A DNA stretch of 64,000 nucleotides from Streptomyces capillispiralis (GCF_007829875.1 NZ_VIWV01000001.1:6694501-6758500), one strand, 5' to 3'. Shown: positions 17,355 through 25,939, counted from the first letter of the stretch. Program-made: numbers and translations. Notes: generated by a model not told the origin, from the letters alone.

Positions 17355-18527
17355 ATGCCCGACCGCGCCCCGCAGCCGGTGGACCGGCAACTGCCCACGG
17401 ACGAGGCCCGTGACCTGATCTCGCTCGTCCGCGACATCGCCCAGCGCGAGATCGCCCCCGTGGCGGCCGAGGAGGAGGACGCGGGACGCTTCCCGCGCGA
17501 GGTGTTCACCCTCCTGTCCGAGTCCGGACTGCTCGGCCTGCCCTACGACGCGGAGTACGGCGGCGGCGACCAGCCGTACGAGGTCTACCTCCAGGTCCTC
17601 GAAGAGCTCGCCACGGCACGCCTCACCGTCGGCCTCGGCGTCAGCGTGCACAGCCTCGCCTCGTACGCGCTCGCCGCCTACGGCGCCAAGGAGCAGCGGG
17701 CCGAGTGCCTGCCGGCGATGCTCGGCGGCGGTCTGCTCGGCGCCTACTGCCTCTCCGAGCCGGCCTCCGGCTCGGACGCGGCCTCCCTGCGCACCAAGGC
17801 GGTCCGCGACGGCGACGACTGGGTGATCGACGGCACCAAGGCGTGGATCACCCACGGCGGAATCGCCGACTTCTACACCGTCATGGCCCGCACCGGCGAG
17901 GAGGGCCCGCGCGGCATCACCGCGTTCCTGGTCCCCGGGGACGCCGAGGGGCTCAGCGCCGCCGTGCCCGAGAAGAAGATGGGGATGAAGGGCTCGCCCA
18001 CCGCCCAGATCCACTTCGACGGCGTGCGCGTCCCCGACGCGCGGCGCATCGGCGAGGAGGGGCAGGGCTTCGCGATCGCCCTGTCGGCGCTGGACGGCGG
18101 CCGGCTCGGCATCGCCGCCTGCGCGATCGGCGTGGCCCGGGCGGCGCTCGACGAAGCACTCGGCTACGCGGTCGAGCGGCGGCAGTTCGGCAGGCCGATC
18201 GCCGACTTCCAGGGGCTGCGCTTCATGCTCGCCGACATGGCCACCCAGATCGAGGCGGGCCGCGCGCTCTACCTGGCGGCGGCCCGGCTGCGCGACGCGG
18301 GGCGGCCCTTCGCCCGGCAGGCGGCCATGGCCAAGCTGCACTGCACCGACACCGCGATGCGGGTCACCACCGACGCCGTGCAGATCCTCGGCGGCTACGG
18401 CTACACCGCGGACTTCCCCGCCGAGCGCTACATGCGCGAGGCCAAGGTCCTGCAGATCGTCGAGGGCACCAATCAGATCCAGCGCATGGTCATCGCCCGC
18501 CACCTCGTGGGGCCGGAGACACGCTGA
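17355..18527 (+). CDS. Acyl-CoA dehydrogenase
   Basis: FAD-dependent acyl-CoA dehydrogenase, 390 residues, normal for the family. The family's two signatures are present: GAYCLSEPASGSDAASLRT (FAD and substrate contact) and QILGGYGYTADFPAERYMRE. The catalytic-base Glu is expected in IVEGTNQIQ near the C-terminus. Chain-length preference cannot be read. ATG 17355 is chosen because GGAGGAGAG lies 8 bases upstream, although the frame continues to an earlier ATG at 17325. Its last 38 bases overlap a small convergent gene. Confidence 0.93.
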   Translation: MPDRAPQPVDRQLPTDEARDLISLVRDIAQREIAPVAAEEEDAGRFPREVFTLLSESGLLGLPYDAEYGGGDQPYEVYLQVLEELATARLTVGLGVSVHSLASYALAAYGAKEQRAECLPAMLGGGLLGAYCLSEPASGSDAASLRTKAVRDGDDWVIDGTKAWITHGGIADFYTVMARTGEEGPRGITAFLVPGDAEGLSAAVPEKKMGMKGSPTAQIHFDGVRVPDARRIGEEGQGFAIALSALDGGRLGIAACAIGVARAALDEALGYAVERRQFGRPIADFQGLRFMLADMATQIEAGRALYLAAARLRDAGRPFARQAAMAKLHCTDTAMRVTTDAVQILGGYGYTADFPAERYMREAKVLQIVEGTNQIQRMVIARHLVGPETR

Positions 18528-18741
18528 ACTGACCGAGCCCGCGCCAGGGCGCCGCCAGCCGGGTCCACTCCGGGTCGTGCCGGCCGGGCAGGGTGCGGCC
18601 GCGGTCGGCCCAGGTCCGCAGCAGATCGCGGTAGATCGGCGGGTCCGGGGGCTGGGGCGGCGCGGGGACGGCCACCTCCGTGGGCGGCGGCACGAAGACA
18701 CGGCGTTGACGCCCGGTCGTCGAGTACGTGGGGGTCGTCAT
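18490..18741 (-). CDS. Small proline-rich hypothetical protein (83 aa)
   Basis: Unknown function. The 83-residue frame has strong third-position G/C bias along its whole length, which is why I accept it, including the 38-base overlap with the end of the acyl-CoA dehydrogenase gene. It has a Pro-rich stretch (PPPTEVAVPAPPQPPDPP) and then YRDLLRTWADRGRTLPG with DPEWTRLAAPW. No signal or membrane segment. The ribosome binding site is weak (CCAGG). Confidence 0.6.
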   Translation of the reverse strand: MTTPTYSTTGRQRRVFVPPPTEVAVPAPPQPPDPPIYRDLLRTWADRGRTLPGRHDPEWTRLAAPWRGLGQFSVSPAPRGGGR

Positions 18742-18863
18742 GCCTGGGCAACGCGACAGCGGCCGGACGGGTCACCGACCGCCGGAATAGGGCGTGCGTT
18801 CGCCGCCGTCCCGGCGGCGGACCGCAGGCGCCGTGCACGGCGGGGGACCGAGGGGAGTCATGC

Positions 18864-18892
18864 GCGGGGGCGGCGGACGACGCCGCCCCCGC
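18864..18892 (-). terminator. 12-bp perfect hairpin terminator
   Basis: GCGGGGGCGGCG (18864-18875) and CGCCGCCCCCGC (18881-18892) are exact complements with a 5-base loop. It lies 27 bases past the stop of the zinc-ribbon hypothetical gene. Confidence 0.75.
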
Positions 18893-18918
18893 CCGGGTCC
18901 ACCCGGGGCGGTGACCGC

Positions 18919-19353
18919 TCAGGCGGCCTGCCGGCGCATCGCCGGGACCCGCATCGGGCGCGAGCCCGGACCGCCGACGTGCGAGAAGGGCTGGGTGCGC
19001 CAGTCGAGCCCCTGAGGGAGCGTCAACAGCAGGGCGGTGTCCTGCTCCTGGGGCGTGACGGACTCGTCCGCCGGCCGGGCCTCGGAGGCGCGGCGGCCGG
19101 TACCGGCGCAGACCGTGAGCCCGAACGGGTTCCACGGCGAGGCGCACAGCGCGTGCTCCGGCAGGACGTCCTCGTCCGCCAGCAGGGCGATGGGCTGCGC
19201 GCAGTCCGGGCACACGACCCGGTACATCTCGAAGGTGTCGTAGGCGTCGAACTCGTCGTCCGGGGCGTCGGGTTCGACGTACTCCGGCTCGGCCTCGACG
19301 ACCGGCTGCTGCCGCTTGGACGTGGTACGACCAAGGCGCTTAAGACTCTGCAT
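18919..19353 (-). CDS. Hypothetical protein with a CPxC knuckle (144 aa)
   Basis: No known function. An acidic N-terminal region (EAEPEYVEPDAPDDEFDAYD) is followed by YRVVCPDCAQPIALLADED, a zinc-knuckle-like CPDC, and later single Cys residues (HALCASPW, LTVCAGTG) that could complete a metal site. The C-terminal part is polar. The ATG at 19353 is preceded by GGGGGAGAA. It is divergent from the Lrp/AsnC gene and shares the intergenic region 19354-19615 with it. Confidence 0.75.
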   Translation of the reverse strand: MQSLKRLGRTTSKRQQPVVEAEPEYVEPDAPDDEFDAYDTFEMYRVVCPDCAQPIALLADEDVLPEHALCASPWNPFGLTVCAGTGRRASEARPADESVTPQEQDTALLLTLPQGLDWRTQPFSHVGGPGSRPMRVPAMRRQAA

Positions 19354-19615
19354 TGGGTTCTCCCCCTCGGGCTGGGCCGTGAAGGCACTGCGGCCTCGAC
19401 CACAGCAAGCACTTCCCGTCCCCAATCCGGCGTAATCACGAGAACATCACGGAGACCGTTCGAGGCGTGTGGCGTTCGTCACATGCCACTCGCAGGTGCC
19501 CCGTGCGGCGGCTCCGTCCCCCCGCAGCACGGGGCCGCCCGGCACATCACGAACCGGGTATGACCTGGTGGCTCCGGTATCCGAGGGGATCAAGCGCACT
19601 GTAGGTTCTTGCGCC

Positions 19616-20056
19616 ATGGAGGAGCTGGACCGACAGATCGTGCAGCTGCTCGTCAAGGACGGGCGGATGAGCTACACCGACCTGGGCAAGGCCACGGGCC
19701 TGTCCACGTCGGCCGTGCACCAGCGGGTGCGCCGGCTGGAACAGCGCGGCGTCATCCGCGGTTATGCCGCGGTCGTCGACCCGGAGGCCGTGGGCCTGCC
19801 CATGACCGCCTTCATCTCGGTCAAACCCTTCGACCCCAGCGCCCCCGACGACATCGCGGACCGCCTCGCCGGCGTCCCCGAGATCGAGGCCTGCCACAGT
19901 GTCGCGGGCGACGAGAACTACATCCTCAAGGTGCGCGTGTCCACACCGCACGAACTGGAGGAACTGCTCGCGCGCGTGCGCACGCTGGCCGGCGTCTCGA
20001 CCCGCACGACGGTGGTCCTGTCCACCCCGTACGAGTCCCGTCCGCCGCGCATCTGA
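19616..20056 (+). CDS. Lrp/AsnC-family transcriptional regulator
   Basis: 146 residues: N-terminal winged helix (LDRQIVQLLVKDGRMSYTDL, then TGLSTSAVHQRVRRLE as recognition helix) and a C-terminal RAM/ligand-binding domain (GLPMTAFISVKPFD, then ACHSVAGDENYILKVRV). It probably senses an amino acid or similar ligand. There is no Shine-Dalgarno sequence; TAGGTT at 19602-19607 would place transcription start close to the ATG, so the mRNA may be leaderless. A 9-bp inverted repeat (GCCCCGTGC/GCACGGGGC, 19498-19535) lies upstream. The amidohydrolase gene follows in the same direction and is a plausible target. Confidence 0.92.
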   Translation: MEELDRQIVQLLVKDGRMSYTDLGKATGLSTSAVHQRVRRLEQRGVIRGYAAVVDPEAVGLPMTAFISVKPFDPSAPDDIADRLAGVPEIEACHSVAGDENYILKVRVSTPHELEELLARVRTLAGVSTRTTVVLSTPYESRPPRI

Positions 20057-20122
20057 CGCGGGGCCGCGCCGGAGGCGGACCTGGGTGCGGGGCGGGCCGG
20101 GCGGCGCGCGAAACTGTGGGAC

Positions 20123-21727
20123 ATGAGTGAACGCACCGTCCCGCCGCACACCGTCCTGCTCCGCCGCGGCGAGGTCCACAGCCCCGCCGATCCCTTCGCG
20201 ACCGCGATGGTCGTCGAGCGCGGCCAGGTCGCCTGGGTCGGCTCCGAGGGCGCCGCCGACGCCTTCGCGGACGGGGTCGACGAGGTCATCGACCTGGACG
20301 GCGCGCTGGTCACCCCGGCGTTCACGGACGCGCACGTCCACACCACGGCCACCGGCCTCGCCCTCACCGGCCTCGACCTGTCCGACGCCCCCTCGCTCGA
20401 GGCCGCGCTGGCCCGCGTCCGGGAGTTCGCCGCCGCCCGCCCCGGCGACCGGGTGCTGCTCGGGCACGGCTGGGACGCCGCCCGCTGGCCCGGCGGCCGG
20501 CCCCCCACCCGCGCCGAACTCGACGAGGCCACCGGCGGCCGTCCCCTCTACCTCAGCCGGATCGACGTCCACTCCGCGGTCGTCACCACCGCCCTGCTCG
20601 ACCTCGTCGGCGCCCGGGACGCCCGCGACGACGGCCCGCTCACCGGGGACGCCCACCACGCGGTGCGTGCCGCCGCCCTCGCCGCCGTCACCCCGGCCCA
20701 GCGCACCGAGGCCCAGCGCGCCGCCCTCGCCCACGCCGCCTCCCTCGGCATCGGCACGGTCCACGAGTGCGGCGGCCCGGAGATCTCCTCCGAGGACGAC
20801 TTCACCGGCCTGCTGCGGCTCGCCGCCGAGGGGAGCGGCCCCCGCGTCGTCGGCTACTGGGCCGAGCAGGACGTGGCCAGGGCGCGGGAGCTGGGCGCGG
20901 TCGGCGCCGCCGGGGACCTGTTCGCCGACGGCGCCCTCGGCTCGCACACCGCCTGTCTGCACGAGCCGTACGCCGACGCCGCCCACACCGGCAGCGCCCA
21001 CCTGGACGCCGCCGCCGTCGCCGCCCACGTCGTCGCCTGCACCGAGGCCGGTCTCCAGGCGGGCTTCCACGCCATCGGGGACGCCGCCGTGAGCACCGTC
21101 GTCGACGGCGTGCGGGCCGCCGCCGACACGCTCGGCCTCGCCCGGGTCCGCGCCGCCCGGCACCGCGTCGAGCACGCCGAGATGCTCACCCCCGAGACCG
21201 TCGCCGCGTTCGCCGAACTCGCCCTGACCGCCTCCGTGCAGCCCGCCTTCGACGCCCTGTGGGGCGGCGAGGACGGCATGTACGCCCGCCGCCTCGGCCC
21301 GGAGCGCGCCCGCACCCTGAACCCCTTCGCGGCACTGCTGCGCGCCGGTGTCCCGCTCGCCTTCGGCTCCGACAGCCCCGTCACCCCGCTCGACCCCTGG
21401 GGCACGGTCCGGGCCGCCGCCTTCCACCACACCCCCGAGCACCGGATCTCCGTGCGTGCCGCGTTCACCGCCCACACGCGCGGCGGCTGGCGGGCGACCG
21501 GACGCGACGACGCGGGTGTCCTGGTGCCCGGCGCACCGGCCGACTACGCGGTCTGGCGCACCGGTGACCTCGTCGTCCAGGCCCCCGACGACCGGGTGGC
21601 CCGCTGGTCCACCGACCCCCGCTCCGGAACCCCCGGCCTGCCCGACCTCACACCGGGCCGTGACCTGCCCGTCTGTCTGCGCACCGTGGTCGGCGGACAC
21701 ACGGTCTTCGTACGGCCGGGCGAGTGA
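20123..21727 (+). CDS. Amidohydrolase of the YtcJ type
   Basis: 534-residue metal-dependent amidohydrolase (amidohydrolase_3 type). Landmarks are the beta-strand-1 metal motif DAHVHTTATGLALTG, the HECGGPEISSED segment, GFHAIGDAAVSTVVDG (metal His), HRVEHAEMLTPETV, and SDSPVTPLDPWGTVRAA with the metal Asp. The N-terminal and C-terminal beta-sandwich parts are also recognisable. Physiological substrate is unknown; the family includes N-substituted formamide deformylases. No obvious ribosome binding site precedes the ATG. It follows the Lrp/AsnC gene by 66 bases. Confidence 0.88.
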   Translation: MSERTVPPHTVLLRRGEVHSPADPFATAMVVERGQVAWVGSEGAADAFADGVDEVIDLDGALVTPAFTDAHVHTTATGLALTGLDLSDAPSLEAALARVREFAAARPGDRVLLGHGWDAARWPGGRPPTRAELDEATGGRPLYLSRIDVHSAVVTTALLDLVGARDARDDGPLTGDAHHAVRAAALAAVTPAQRTEAQRAALAHAASLGIGTVHECGGPEISSEDDFTGLLRLAAEGSGPRVVGYWAEQDVARARELGAVGAAGDLFADGALGSHTACLHEPYADAAHTGSAHLDAAAVAAHVVACTEAGLQAGFHAIGDAAVSTVVDGVRAAADTLGLARVRAARHRVEHAEMLTPETVAAFAELALTASVQPAFDALWGGEDGMYARRLGPERARTLNPFAALLRAGVPLAFGSDSPVTPLDPWGTVRAAAFHHTPEHRISVRAAFTAHTRGGWRATGRDDAGVLVPGAPADYAVWRTGDLVVQAPDDRVARWSTDPRSGTPGLPDLTPGRDLPVCLRTVVGGHTVFVRPGE

Positions 21728-21836
21728 TCTGCGAGGGCGGCGCGACGACGATCATGCGTCGCGCCCCCGTCGCGCGACCTGCGGATCCTCCGCGCTGACC
21801 AGGCATTTGAACCACATTACGCAGGTCGAACGACTG

Positions 21837-21867
21837 TTGACAGGCGGCAGCGGGGGGCCGGTAGGTT
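21837..21867 (+). promoter_or_regulatory. Candidate vegetative promoter ahead of ppm1
   Basis: TTGACA (21837-21842) is a perfect -35 and TAGGTT (21862-21867) a fair -10; the spacer is 19 bases, a little long. Transcription from here would give a leader of about 435 bases before the ppm1 GTG. A second AT-richer box TATGGT (22271-22276) lies 34 bases before the start and could be an alternative -10. Confidence 0.45.
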
Positions 21868-22309
21868 CGGCCGGGTCCACCACCGGACGCCCGACCGGAG
21901 CAGACCTCCCGGCCACTCGTGCCGGCGCCGCTGGGTCAGGGACGGTGTGCCGCACCGGGGCACCGCCACTGGGAGCCAGGCTCAGCGCCCGCGCGGTGCC
22001 GGGGGAACGTTCCAGCCGGTCGGGGAGGTGTGACCCCGGGTGGGGCCCGGGCGTTCAGTAGACAACGGCTTCAGGTCGATCCGCAGCCGGCGGATCCCAG
22101 GCCGGCCCGAAGGGCGCCGGGCCCCCATCCGCCGCCGTGCGCCCCGACCCTCGCCCCTTGGCCGGCGCGCCCGTGGCGTCGCCGCCCCGAAAGAGGGTAT
22201 TCCTACCCGATCTTCGGAGAACGACACCACCATACGTACGTCCTGTCACGTCATCACAGGCCCCGACCACTATGGTGGGATCCTGCGCACAGGACATGAA
22301 GGGGCAGCA
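21868..22309 (+). other. Long untranslated region before ppm1
   Basis: About 440 bases without a convincing gene on either strand. It contains GGCACCGC (21957-21964) pairing with GCGGTGCC further on, the small palindrome GAGCCAGGCTC, and GGGTA/TACCC near 22195-22208. These could form a folded leader RNA if the upstream promoter is used. I tested it by eye against known riboswitch cores, including cobalamin, and found no full match. Confidence 0.35.
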
Positions 22310-23116
22310 GTGAACGACGGCGAAGGGACCCTCAGGGCAGGATCCCAGGGAAGGGACTTCGGCCCGCTCGGCACGGCTCTGGTGATCATTCCGACCTACA
22401 ACGAGGCGGAGAACATCAAGGCGATCGTCGGCCGGGTGCGCGAGGCCGTTCCCGAGGCGCACGTTCTCGTGGCCGACGACAACAGCCCCGACGGCACCGG
22501 CAAGCTCGCCGACGAACTGGCCGCCGGGGACGACCACGTCCAGGTGCTGCACCGCAAGGGCAAGGAGGGCCTGGGCGCGGCCTATCTCGCGGGCTTCCGC
22601 TGGGGCATGGAGCACGGCTACGGCGTACTGATCGAAATGGACGCCGACGGCTCCCACCAGCCCGAGGAACTGCCCCGTCTGCTCACCGCCCTCAAGGGCG
22701 CCGACCTGGTGCTCGGTTCGCGCTGGGTGCCGGGCGGCCGGGTGGTGAACTGGCCCAAGTCCCGTGAGTACATCTCGCGCGGAGGCAGCCTCTACTCGCG
22801 CGTCGCCCTCGACCTGCCGCTGCGCGACATCACCGGCGGCTTCCGCGCCTTCCGCCGCGAGACCCTGGAGGGCCTCGGGCTGGACGACGTCGCCTCCCAG
22901 GGCTACTGCTTCCAGGTCGACCTGGCCCGGCGCGCGGTCAAGGCCGGCTACCACGTCGTCGAGGTGCCCATCACCTTCGTCGAGCGGGAGCTGGGCGACT
23001 CCAAGATGAGCCGCGACATCCTCGTGGAGGCGCTGTGGCGGGTCACCGCGTGGGGCGTGGGGGAGCGGGTCGGCAAGGTCCTGGGACGCGGCGACGACAA
23101 GCAGGACCGGGCCTGA
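22310..23116 (+). CDS. ppm1: Polyprenol-phosphate mannosyltransferase (GT2)
   Basis: Transfers mannose from GDP-mannose to polyprenyl phosphate, giving the donor for protein O-mannosylation and lipoglycans at the membrane. The 268-residue GT2 catalytic domain has LVIIPTYNEAENI, ADDNSPDGTGKLAD, the metal-binding EMDADGSHQPEELPRLL (DAD), RDITGGFRAFRRETLEG and VPITFVERELGDSKMS. Like soluble actinomycete Ppm1 catalytic subunits it has no membrane domain of its own. The GTG at 22310 is preceded by GAAGGGG. The fxsA gene follows after 68 bases. Confidence 0.93.
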   Translation: MNDGEGTLRAGSQGRDFGPLGTALVIIPTYNEAENIKAIVGRVREAVPEAHVLVADDNSPDGTGKLADELAAGDDHVQVLHRKGKEGLGAAYLAGFRWGMEHGYGVLIEMDADGSHQPEELPRLLTALKGADLVLGSRWVPGGRVVNWPKSREYISRGGSLYSRVALDLPLRDITGGFRAFRRETLEGLGLDDVASQGYCFQVDLARRAVKAGYHVVEVPITFVERELGDSKMSRDILVEALWRVTAWGVGERVGKVLGRGDDKQDRA

Positions 23117-23184
23117 CGGCGATCACCGCCGGTCCCCCTCCTCCCCTTATCCCGCGCTGAGCCGGGCCCAGGCACACTGGGAGC

Positions 23185-23769
23185 ATGACGACTGGCGCTC
23201 AGACCCCACACCCCGTCCGGCCCCGGCGCTCCCGGCTGGCCACCGCCCTGCCGCTGGGCGTCGCCGCGTGGCTCGTGCTGGAGGTCTGGCTGCTCACCAT
23301 GGTCGCCGGGGCGTCGAACGGGCTGGTGGTCCTCCTGGTCCTGGTGGCCGGTCTGGTGCTCGGCTCGGTCGTCGTCAAGCGGGCCGGACGGCGGGCCTTC
23401 AAGAGCCTCACCGAGACGCTGCAACAGCAGCAGAACGGCGCGGCCCCCGCACCCGGGCCGAACAGCGAGGGCAACGGCCTGATGATGCTGGCCGGGCTGC
23501 TGCTGATCATCCCCGGCCTCGTCTCGGACGCGCTGGGGCTGCTCCTGCTGGTGCCGCCGGTCCAGAAGGCCGTGAGCCGTTACGCCGAGCGGACCTTCGA
23601 GCGCAAGCTTCGTGAGGCCACGCGGGGTCCCCTGGGGGACGCCTTCCAGCAGGCCCGTATCCACCGGCCCGACGGCAAGGTCGTCCAGGGCGAGGTCATC
23701 CGCGACGAGCCCGGGAGCGGCTCCGGGGACCACACGCCGGAGGGGCCGCGTCCGCCGCTGACGCGCTGA
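23185..23769 (+). CDS. fxsA: FxsA family membrane protein
   Basis: 194 residues. Hydrophobic segments (PLGVAAWLVLEVWLLTMVAG, VLLVLVAGLVLGSVVVK) are followed by the FxsA hallmark GNGLMMLAGLLLIIPGLVSD and LGLLLLVPPVQ. The polar C-terminal tail is longer than in Escherichia coli FxsA. E. coli FxsA suppresses F-plasmid exclusion of phage T7 when overproduced; its normal role is unknown. It is downstream of ppm1 and ends in a very strong hairpin shared with rbpA. Confidence 0.9.
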   Translation: MTTGAQTPHPVRPRRSRLATALPLGVAAWLVLEVWLLTMVAGASNGLVVLLVLVAGLVLGSVVVKRAGRRAFKSLTETLQQQQNGAAPAPGPNSEGNGLMMLAGLLLIIPGLVSDALGLLLLVPPVQKAVSRYAERTFERKLREATRGPLGDAFQQARIHRPDGKVVQGEVIRDEPGSGSGDHTPEGPRPPLTR

Positions 23770-23806
23770 GGCGGGTCCGGACGCTCCGGGCGGCCGGGAA
23801 ACGCGG

Positions 23807-23854
23807 ACAGGACCGCGGGCGCCGTACTCGGAAGTACGGCGCCCGCGGTCCTGT
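23807..23854. terminator. 22-bp perfect hairpin, bidirectional terminator
   Basis: An exact 22-bp stem (23807-23828 with 23833-23854; inner arm GGGCGCCGTACT/AGTACGGCGCCC) closes on a CGGA tetraloop. It lies between the fxsA stop and the rbpA stop and is symmetrical, so it can end both transcripts. It is the longest perfect stem I noticed in the window. Confidence 0.85.
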
Positions 23855-23889
23855 ACCACTGCGCGTCGTGGTTGCGGTCCCCTCCGGGA

Positions 23890-24264
23890 TCAAGCCGACT
23901 TTCGGCTGTCCCGGGGGTGAACCGCGATGTTCATCGCACCGGAGCGCAGAACGGCGAGACGCTCCTCGAGGACCTCTTCGAGTTCCTCTCGGGTGCGCCG
24001 CTCCATCAGCATGTCCCAGTGCGTACGCGCGGGCTTGGCCTTCTTCTCCTCGGGGCCGTCGCCGTCCACCAGGAGTGCCTGGGCACCGCAGACCTTGCAC
24101 TCCCACTCCGGCGGGATCTCCGCCTCGACCGAGAAGGGCATCTCGAAGCGGTGCCCCTTCTCGCATGCGTACTCCACGGCCTGGCGCGGGGCCAGGTCGA
24201 TGCCGCGGTCCGTCTCGTAGCTGGTCACCACGAGGCGCGTGCCGCGAAGAGCTCGCTCACTCAT
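23890..24264 (-). CDS. rbpA: RNA polymerase-binding protein RbpA
   Basis: Actinobacterial transcription factor that binds RNA polymerase and the principal sigma factor and stimulates open-complex formation. The 124 residues contain the RbpA core with metal-site residues in YACEKGHRFEMPF and WECKVCGAQ (Cys-x3-His ... Cys-x2-Cys). The basic linker KKAKPARTHWDMLMERR and the sigma-interaction helix EELEEVLEERLAVLRSG follow. A SigR-type promoter lies about 62-87 bases upstream, consistent with rbpA belonging to the disulphide-stress regulon in S. coelicolor. Confidence 0.97.
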   Translation of the reverse strand: MSERALRGTRLVVTSYETDRGIDLAPRQAVEYACEKGHRFEMPFSVEAEIPPEWECKVCGAQALLVDGDGPEEKKAKPARTHWDMLMERRTREELEEVLEERLAVLRSGAMNIAVHPRDSRKSA

Positions 24265-24325
24265 GAATCGTGCCTCCCGGGCTTGTCGCCCACAGGACAG
24301 GTGTCGCTGTCGTCGTCATCCGGTC

Positions 24326-24351
24326 AACGTCCGGTCGGCGGTAAAGATTCC
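24326..24351 (-). promoter_or_regulatory. SigR-type promoter of rbpA
   Basis: On the minus strand GGAAT (24351-24347) and GTT (24328-24326) are separated by exactly 18 bases, a full match to the SigR consensus GGAAT-N18-GTT. Known biology: rbpA is induced by thiol oxidation through SigR in S. coelicolor. Confidence 0.85.
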
Positions 24352-24433
24352 CGTTCCGTGTCCCGTTCCGGGTCATGCGCGCCGTCGTAGCCGCAGCCTT
24401 GTCAACCAGTGCAGTACCCACCGGCGCCCGGTT

Positions 24434-24459
24434 TGTCACATCTGCTAGCAGATGTAACA
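24434..24459. promoter_or_regulatory. Palindrome upstream of rbpA
   Basis: ACATCTGCTAGCAGATGT (24438-24455) is a perfect 18-base palindrome. It extends by TGT-N and N-ACA to an almost perfect 26-base dyad. It lies about 175 bases upstream of rbpA and 83 bases past the MFS gene end. It looks like a homodimer operator; a weak terminator hairpin for the MFS gene is the alternative. Its lower G+C than the surroundings stands out. Confidence 0.5.
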
Positions 24460-24541
24460 CAGCGTTTCGGCATCTTTGACGCGCAGTAACGGTACGCCTG
24501 GCAGGCCAAACGCGTACACTACAGCCCTTTCGTGCCGAGCG

Positions 24542-25888
24542 CTAAATCCTGTCCGGAACCGGGTTGCCCGCGGCGGCGACGGCGCGGCGCACCGGCACCC
24601 GCGCGAGGAGCACGAACCCCAGGACGAAGAAGCCCACCAGGGAGATGATCGCGTCCCGGTAGCTGCCCGTCAGCTGGTAGGTGAGCCCGAACAGCAGCGG
24701 CCCGAGCCAGCTCATCCCCCGGTCGCTCAGCTCGTACGCCGAGAAGTACTCGGCCTCCTTGCCGGGCGGCACGAGGTGGGAGAAGAGCGAGCGGGACAGG
24801 GCCTGGCTGCCGCCGAGGACCAGGCCGATCCCGCCGGCCAGCGCGAAGAACCACACCGGCGCCCCGGCCGGCAGGAAGTACCCGGCGGCCAGGGTCACGG
24901 TCCAGGCGGCCAGCGAGCCGAGGATCGTCCGCTTGGCGCCGTACCGCCGGGCCAGCCGGCCCAGGGCCAGGGCGCCCGCCACCGCGAGCACCTGGACCAG
25001 CAGCACGGCCACGATGAGCGTCGACTGCCCGAGCCCCAGTTCCTCGGAGCCGTAGACCGATGCCTGGGAGATCACCGTCTGGATGCCGTCGTTGTAGACC
25101 AGGTACGCCAGCAGGAAGGCGAGCGTCAGCGGGTGCCGGCGCATGTCGCGGACGGTCGCCGCGAGCTGCCGGAAGCCCGGCGGGGCGGCCTCCCGCGCGG
25201 GGGCGCGGCGGTCCCGCAGCCGGCGCAGCGGCACCAGCGCGAAGGCACCCCACCACAGGCCCGCCGACGCCAGGCAGATGCGCACCGCCATGCTCTCGGA
25301 GACGCCGAAGCCGTCGTGGCCGGTGTAGAGGACGAGGTTCCCGACCAGCACCAGGGCCCCGGCCGCGTACCCGAACGCCCACCCGCGCGAGGAGACGGCG
25401 TCGCGCTCCTCGGGCGTGGAGATCTGCGGGAGGTAGGAGTTGTAGAGCATCATCGCCACGGACTGCGCCGCGTTGGCCACGACCAGCAGCGCGCCGCCCA
25501 GCAGATAGCGCTCGCCGCCGAGGAAGAACATGCCCGCGGTCGCCGCGGCCCCCGTGTAGGCGGCGGCCGCCAGGAGCGGCTTCTTGCGCCCGGAGCGGTC
25601 GGCGGCGGCACCCACCAGCGGCATCGCCAGGACGGCCACGATCACCGACAGGGAGACGGAGTAGGCGAAGAAGGAGCCCGCGCGCACCGGGATGCCCAGC
25701 GGGTGGACGAACCCGTCCGCGTCCGCCGCCGCCTCGGCGACCGACGTCAGATAGGGGCCGAGGAACACGGTGAGCACGCTCGTGGAGTACACGGAGCACG
25801 CCCAGTCGTAGACGTACCAGCCGTGCTGCTCGCGCCGCCGCTCGGCCGCCTCGTCCCCCGCCGGTGACCGCGCCGTGTCGGTGCCCAC
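24542..25888 (-). CDS. MFS transporter of the UMF1/Atg22-like family
   Basis: 448 residues and about 12 transmembrane segments. The first loop reads YVYDWACSVYSTSVLTVF, which resembles the W-x-x-Y-D-W-A start of the UMF1 family (related to yeast Atg22, a vacuolar amino-acid effluxer). The MFS signature GAAADRSGRKKPLL is between helices 2 and 3. Another loop holds GGIGLVLGGSQALSRSLFSHLVPPGKEAEYF, also typical. Substrate unknown. The gene is upstream of rbpA on the same strand; the GDPD gene lies 51 bases upstream and may be in the same transcript. Confidence 0.88.
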   Translation of the reverse strand: MGTDTARSPAGDEAAERRREQHGWYVYDWACSVYSTSVLTVFLGPYLTSVAEAAADADGFVHPLGIPVRAGSFFAYSVSLSVIVAVLAMPLVGAAADRSGRKKPLLAAAAYTGAAATAGMFFLGGERYLLGGALLVVANAAQSVAMMLYNSYLPQISTPEERDAVSSRGWAFGYAAGALVLVGNLVLYTGHDGFGVSESMAVRICLASAGLWWGAFALVPLRRLRDRRAPAREAAPPGFRQLAATVRDMRRHPLTLAFLLAYLVYNDGIQTVISQASVYGSEELGLGQSTLIVAVLLVQVLAVAGALALGRLARRYGAKRTILGSLAAWTVTLAAGYFLPAGAPVWFFALAGGIGLVLGGSQALSRSLFSHLVPPGKEAEYFSAYELSDRGMSWLGPLLFGLTYQLTGSYRDAIISLVGFFVLGFVLLARVPVRRAVAAAGNPVPDRI

Positions 25889-25939
25889 CCGTCCCCCCTC
25901 GCTTCCCCGCGACCGCGCGCGGCCGCCGGGGCACGGGTG

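Noticed and set aside
21890..22040. Possible cobalamin riboswitch (GCCACTGGGAGCCAGG)
   Set aside because: The GCCACTG-like block is present but the B12 box and GACCTGCC segment are missing, and ppm1 is not a cobalamin gene.
22040..22309. Longer ppm1 start at 22040
   Set aside because: The added residues are Arg/Pro-rich without family similarity; GTG 22310 has GAAGGGG and leads directly to the GT2 domain.
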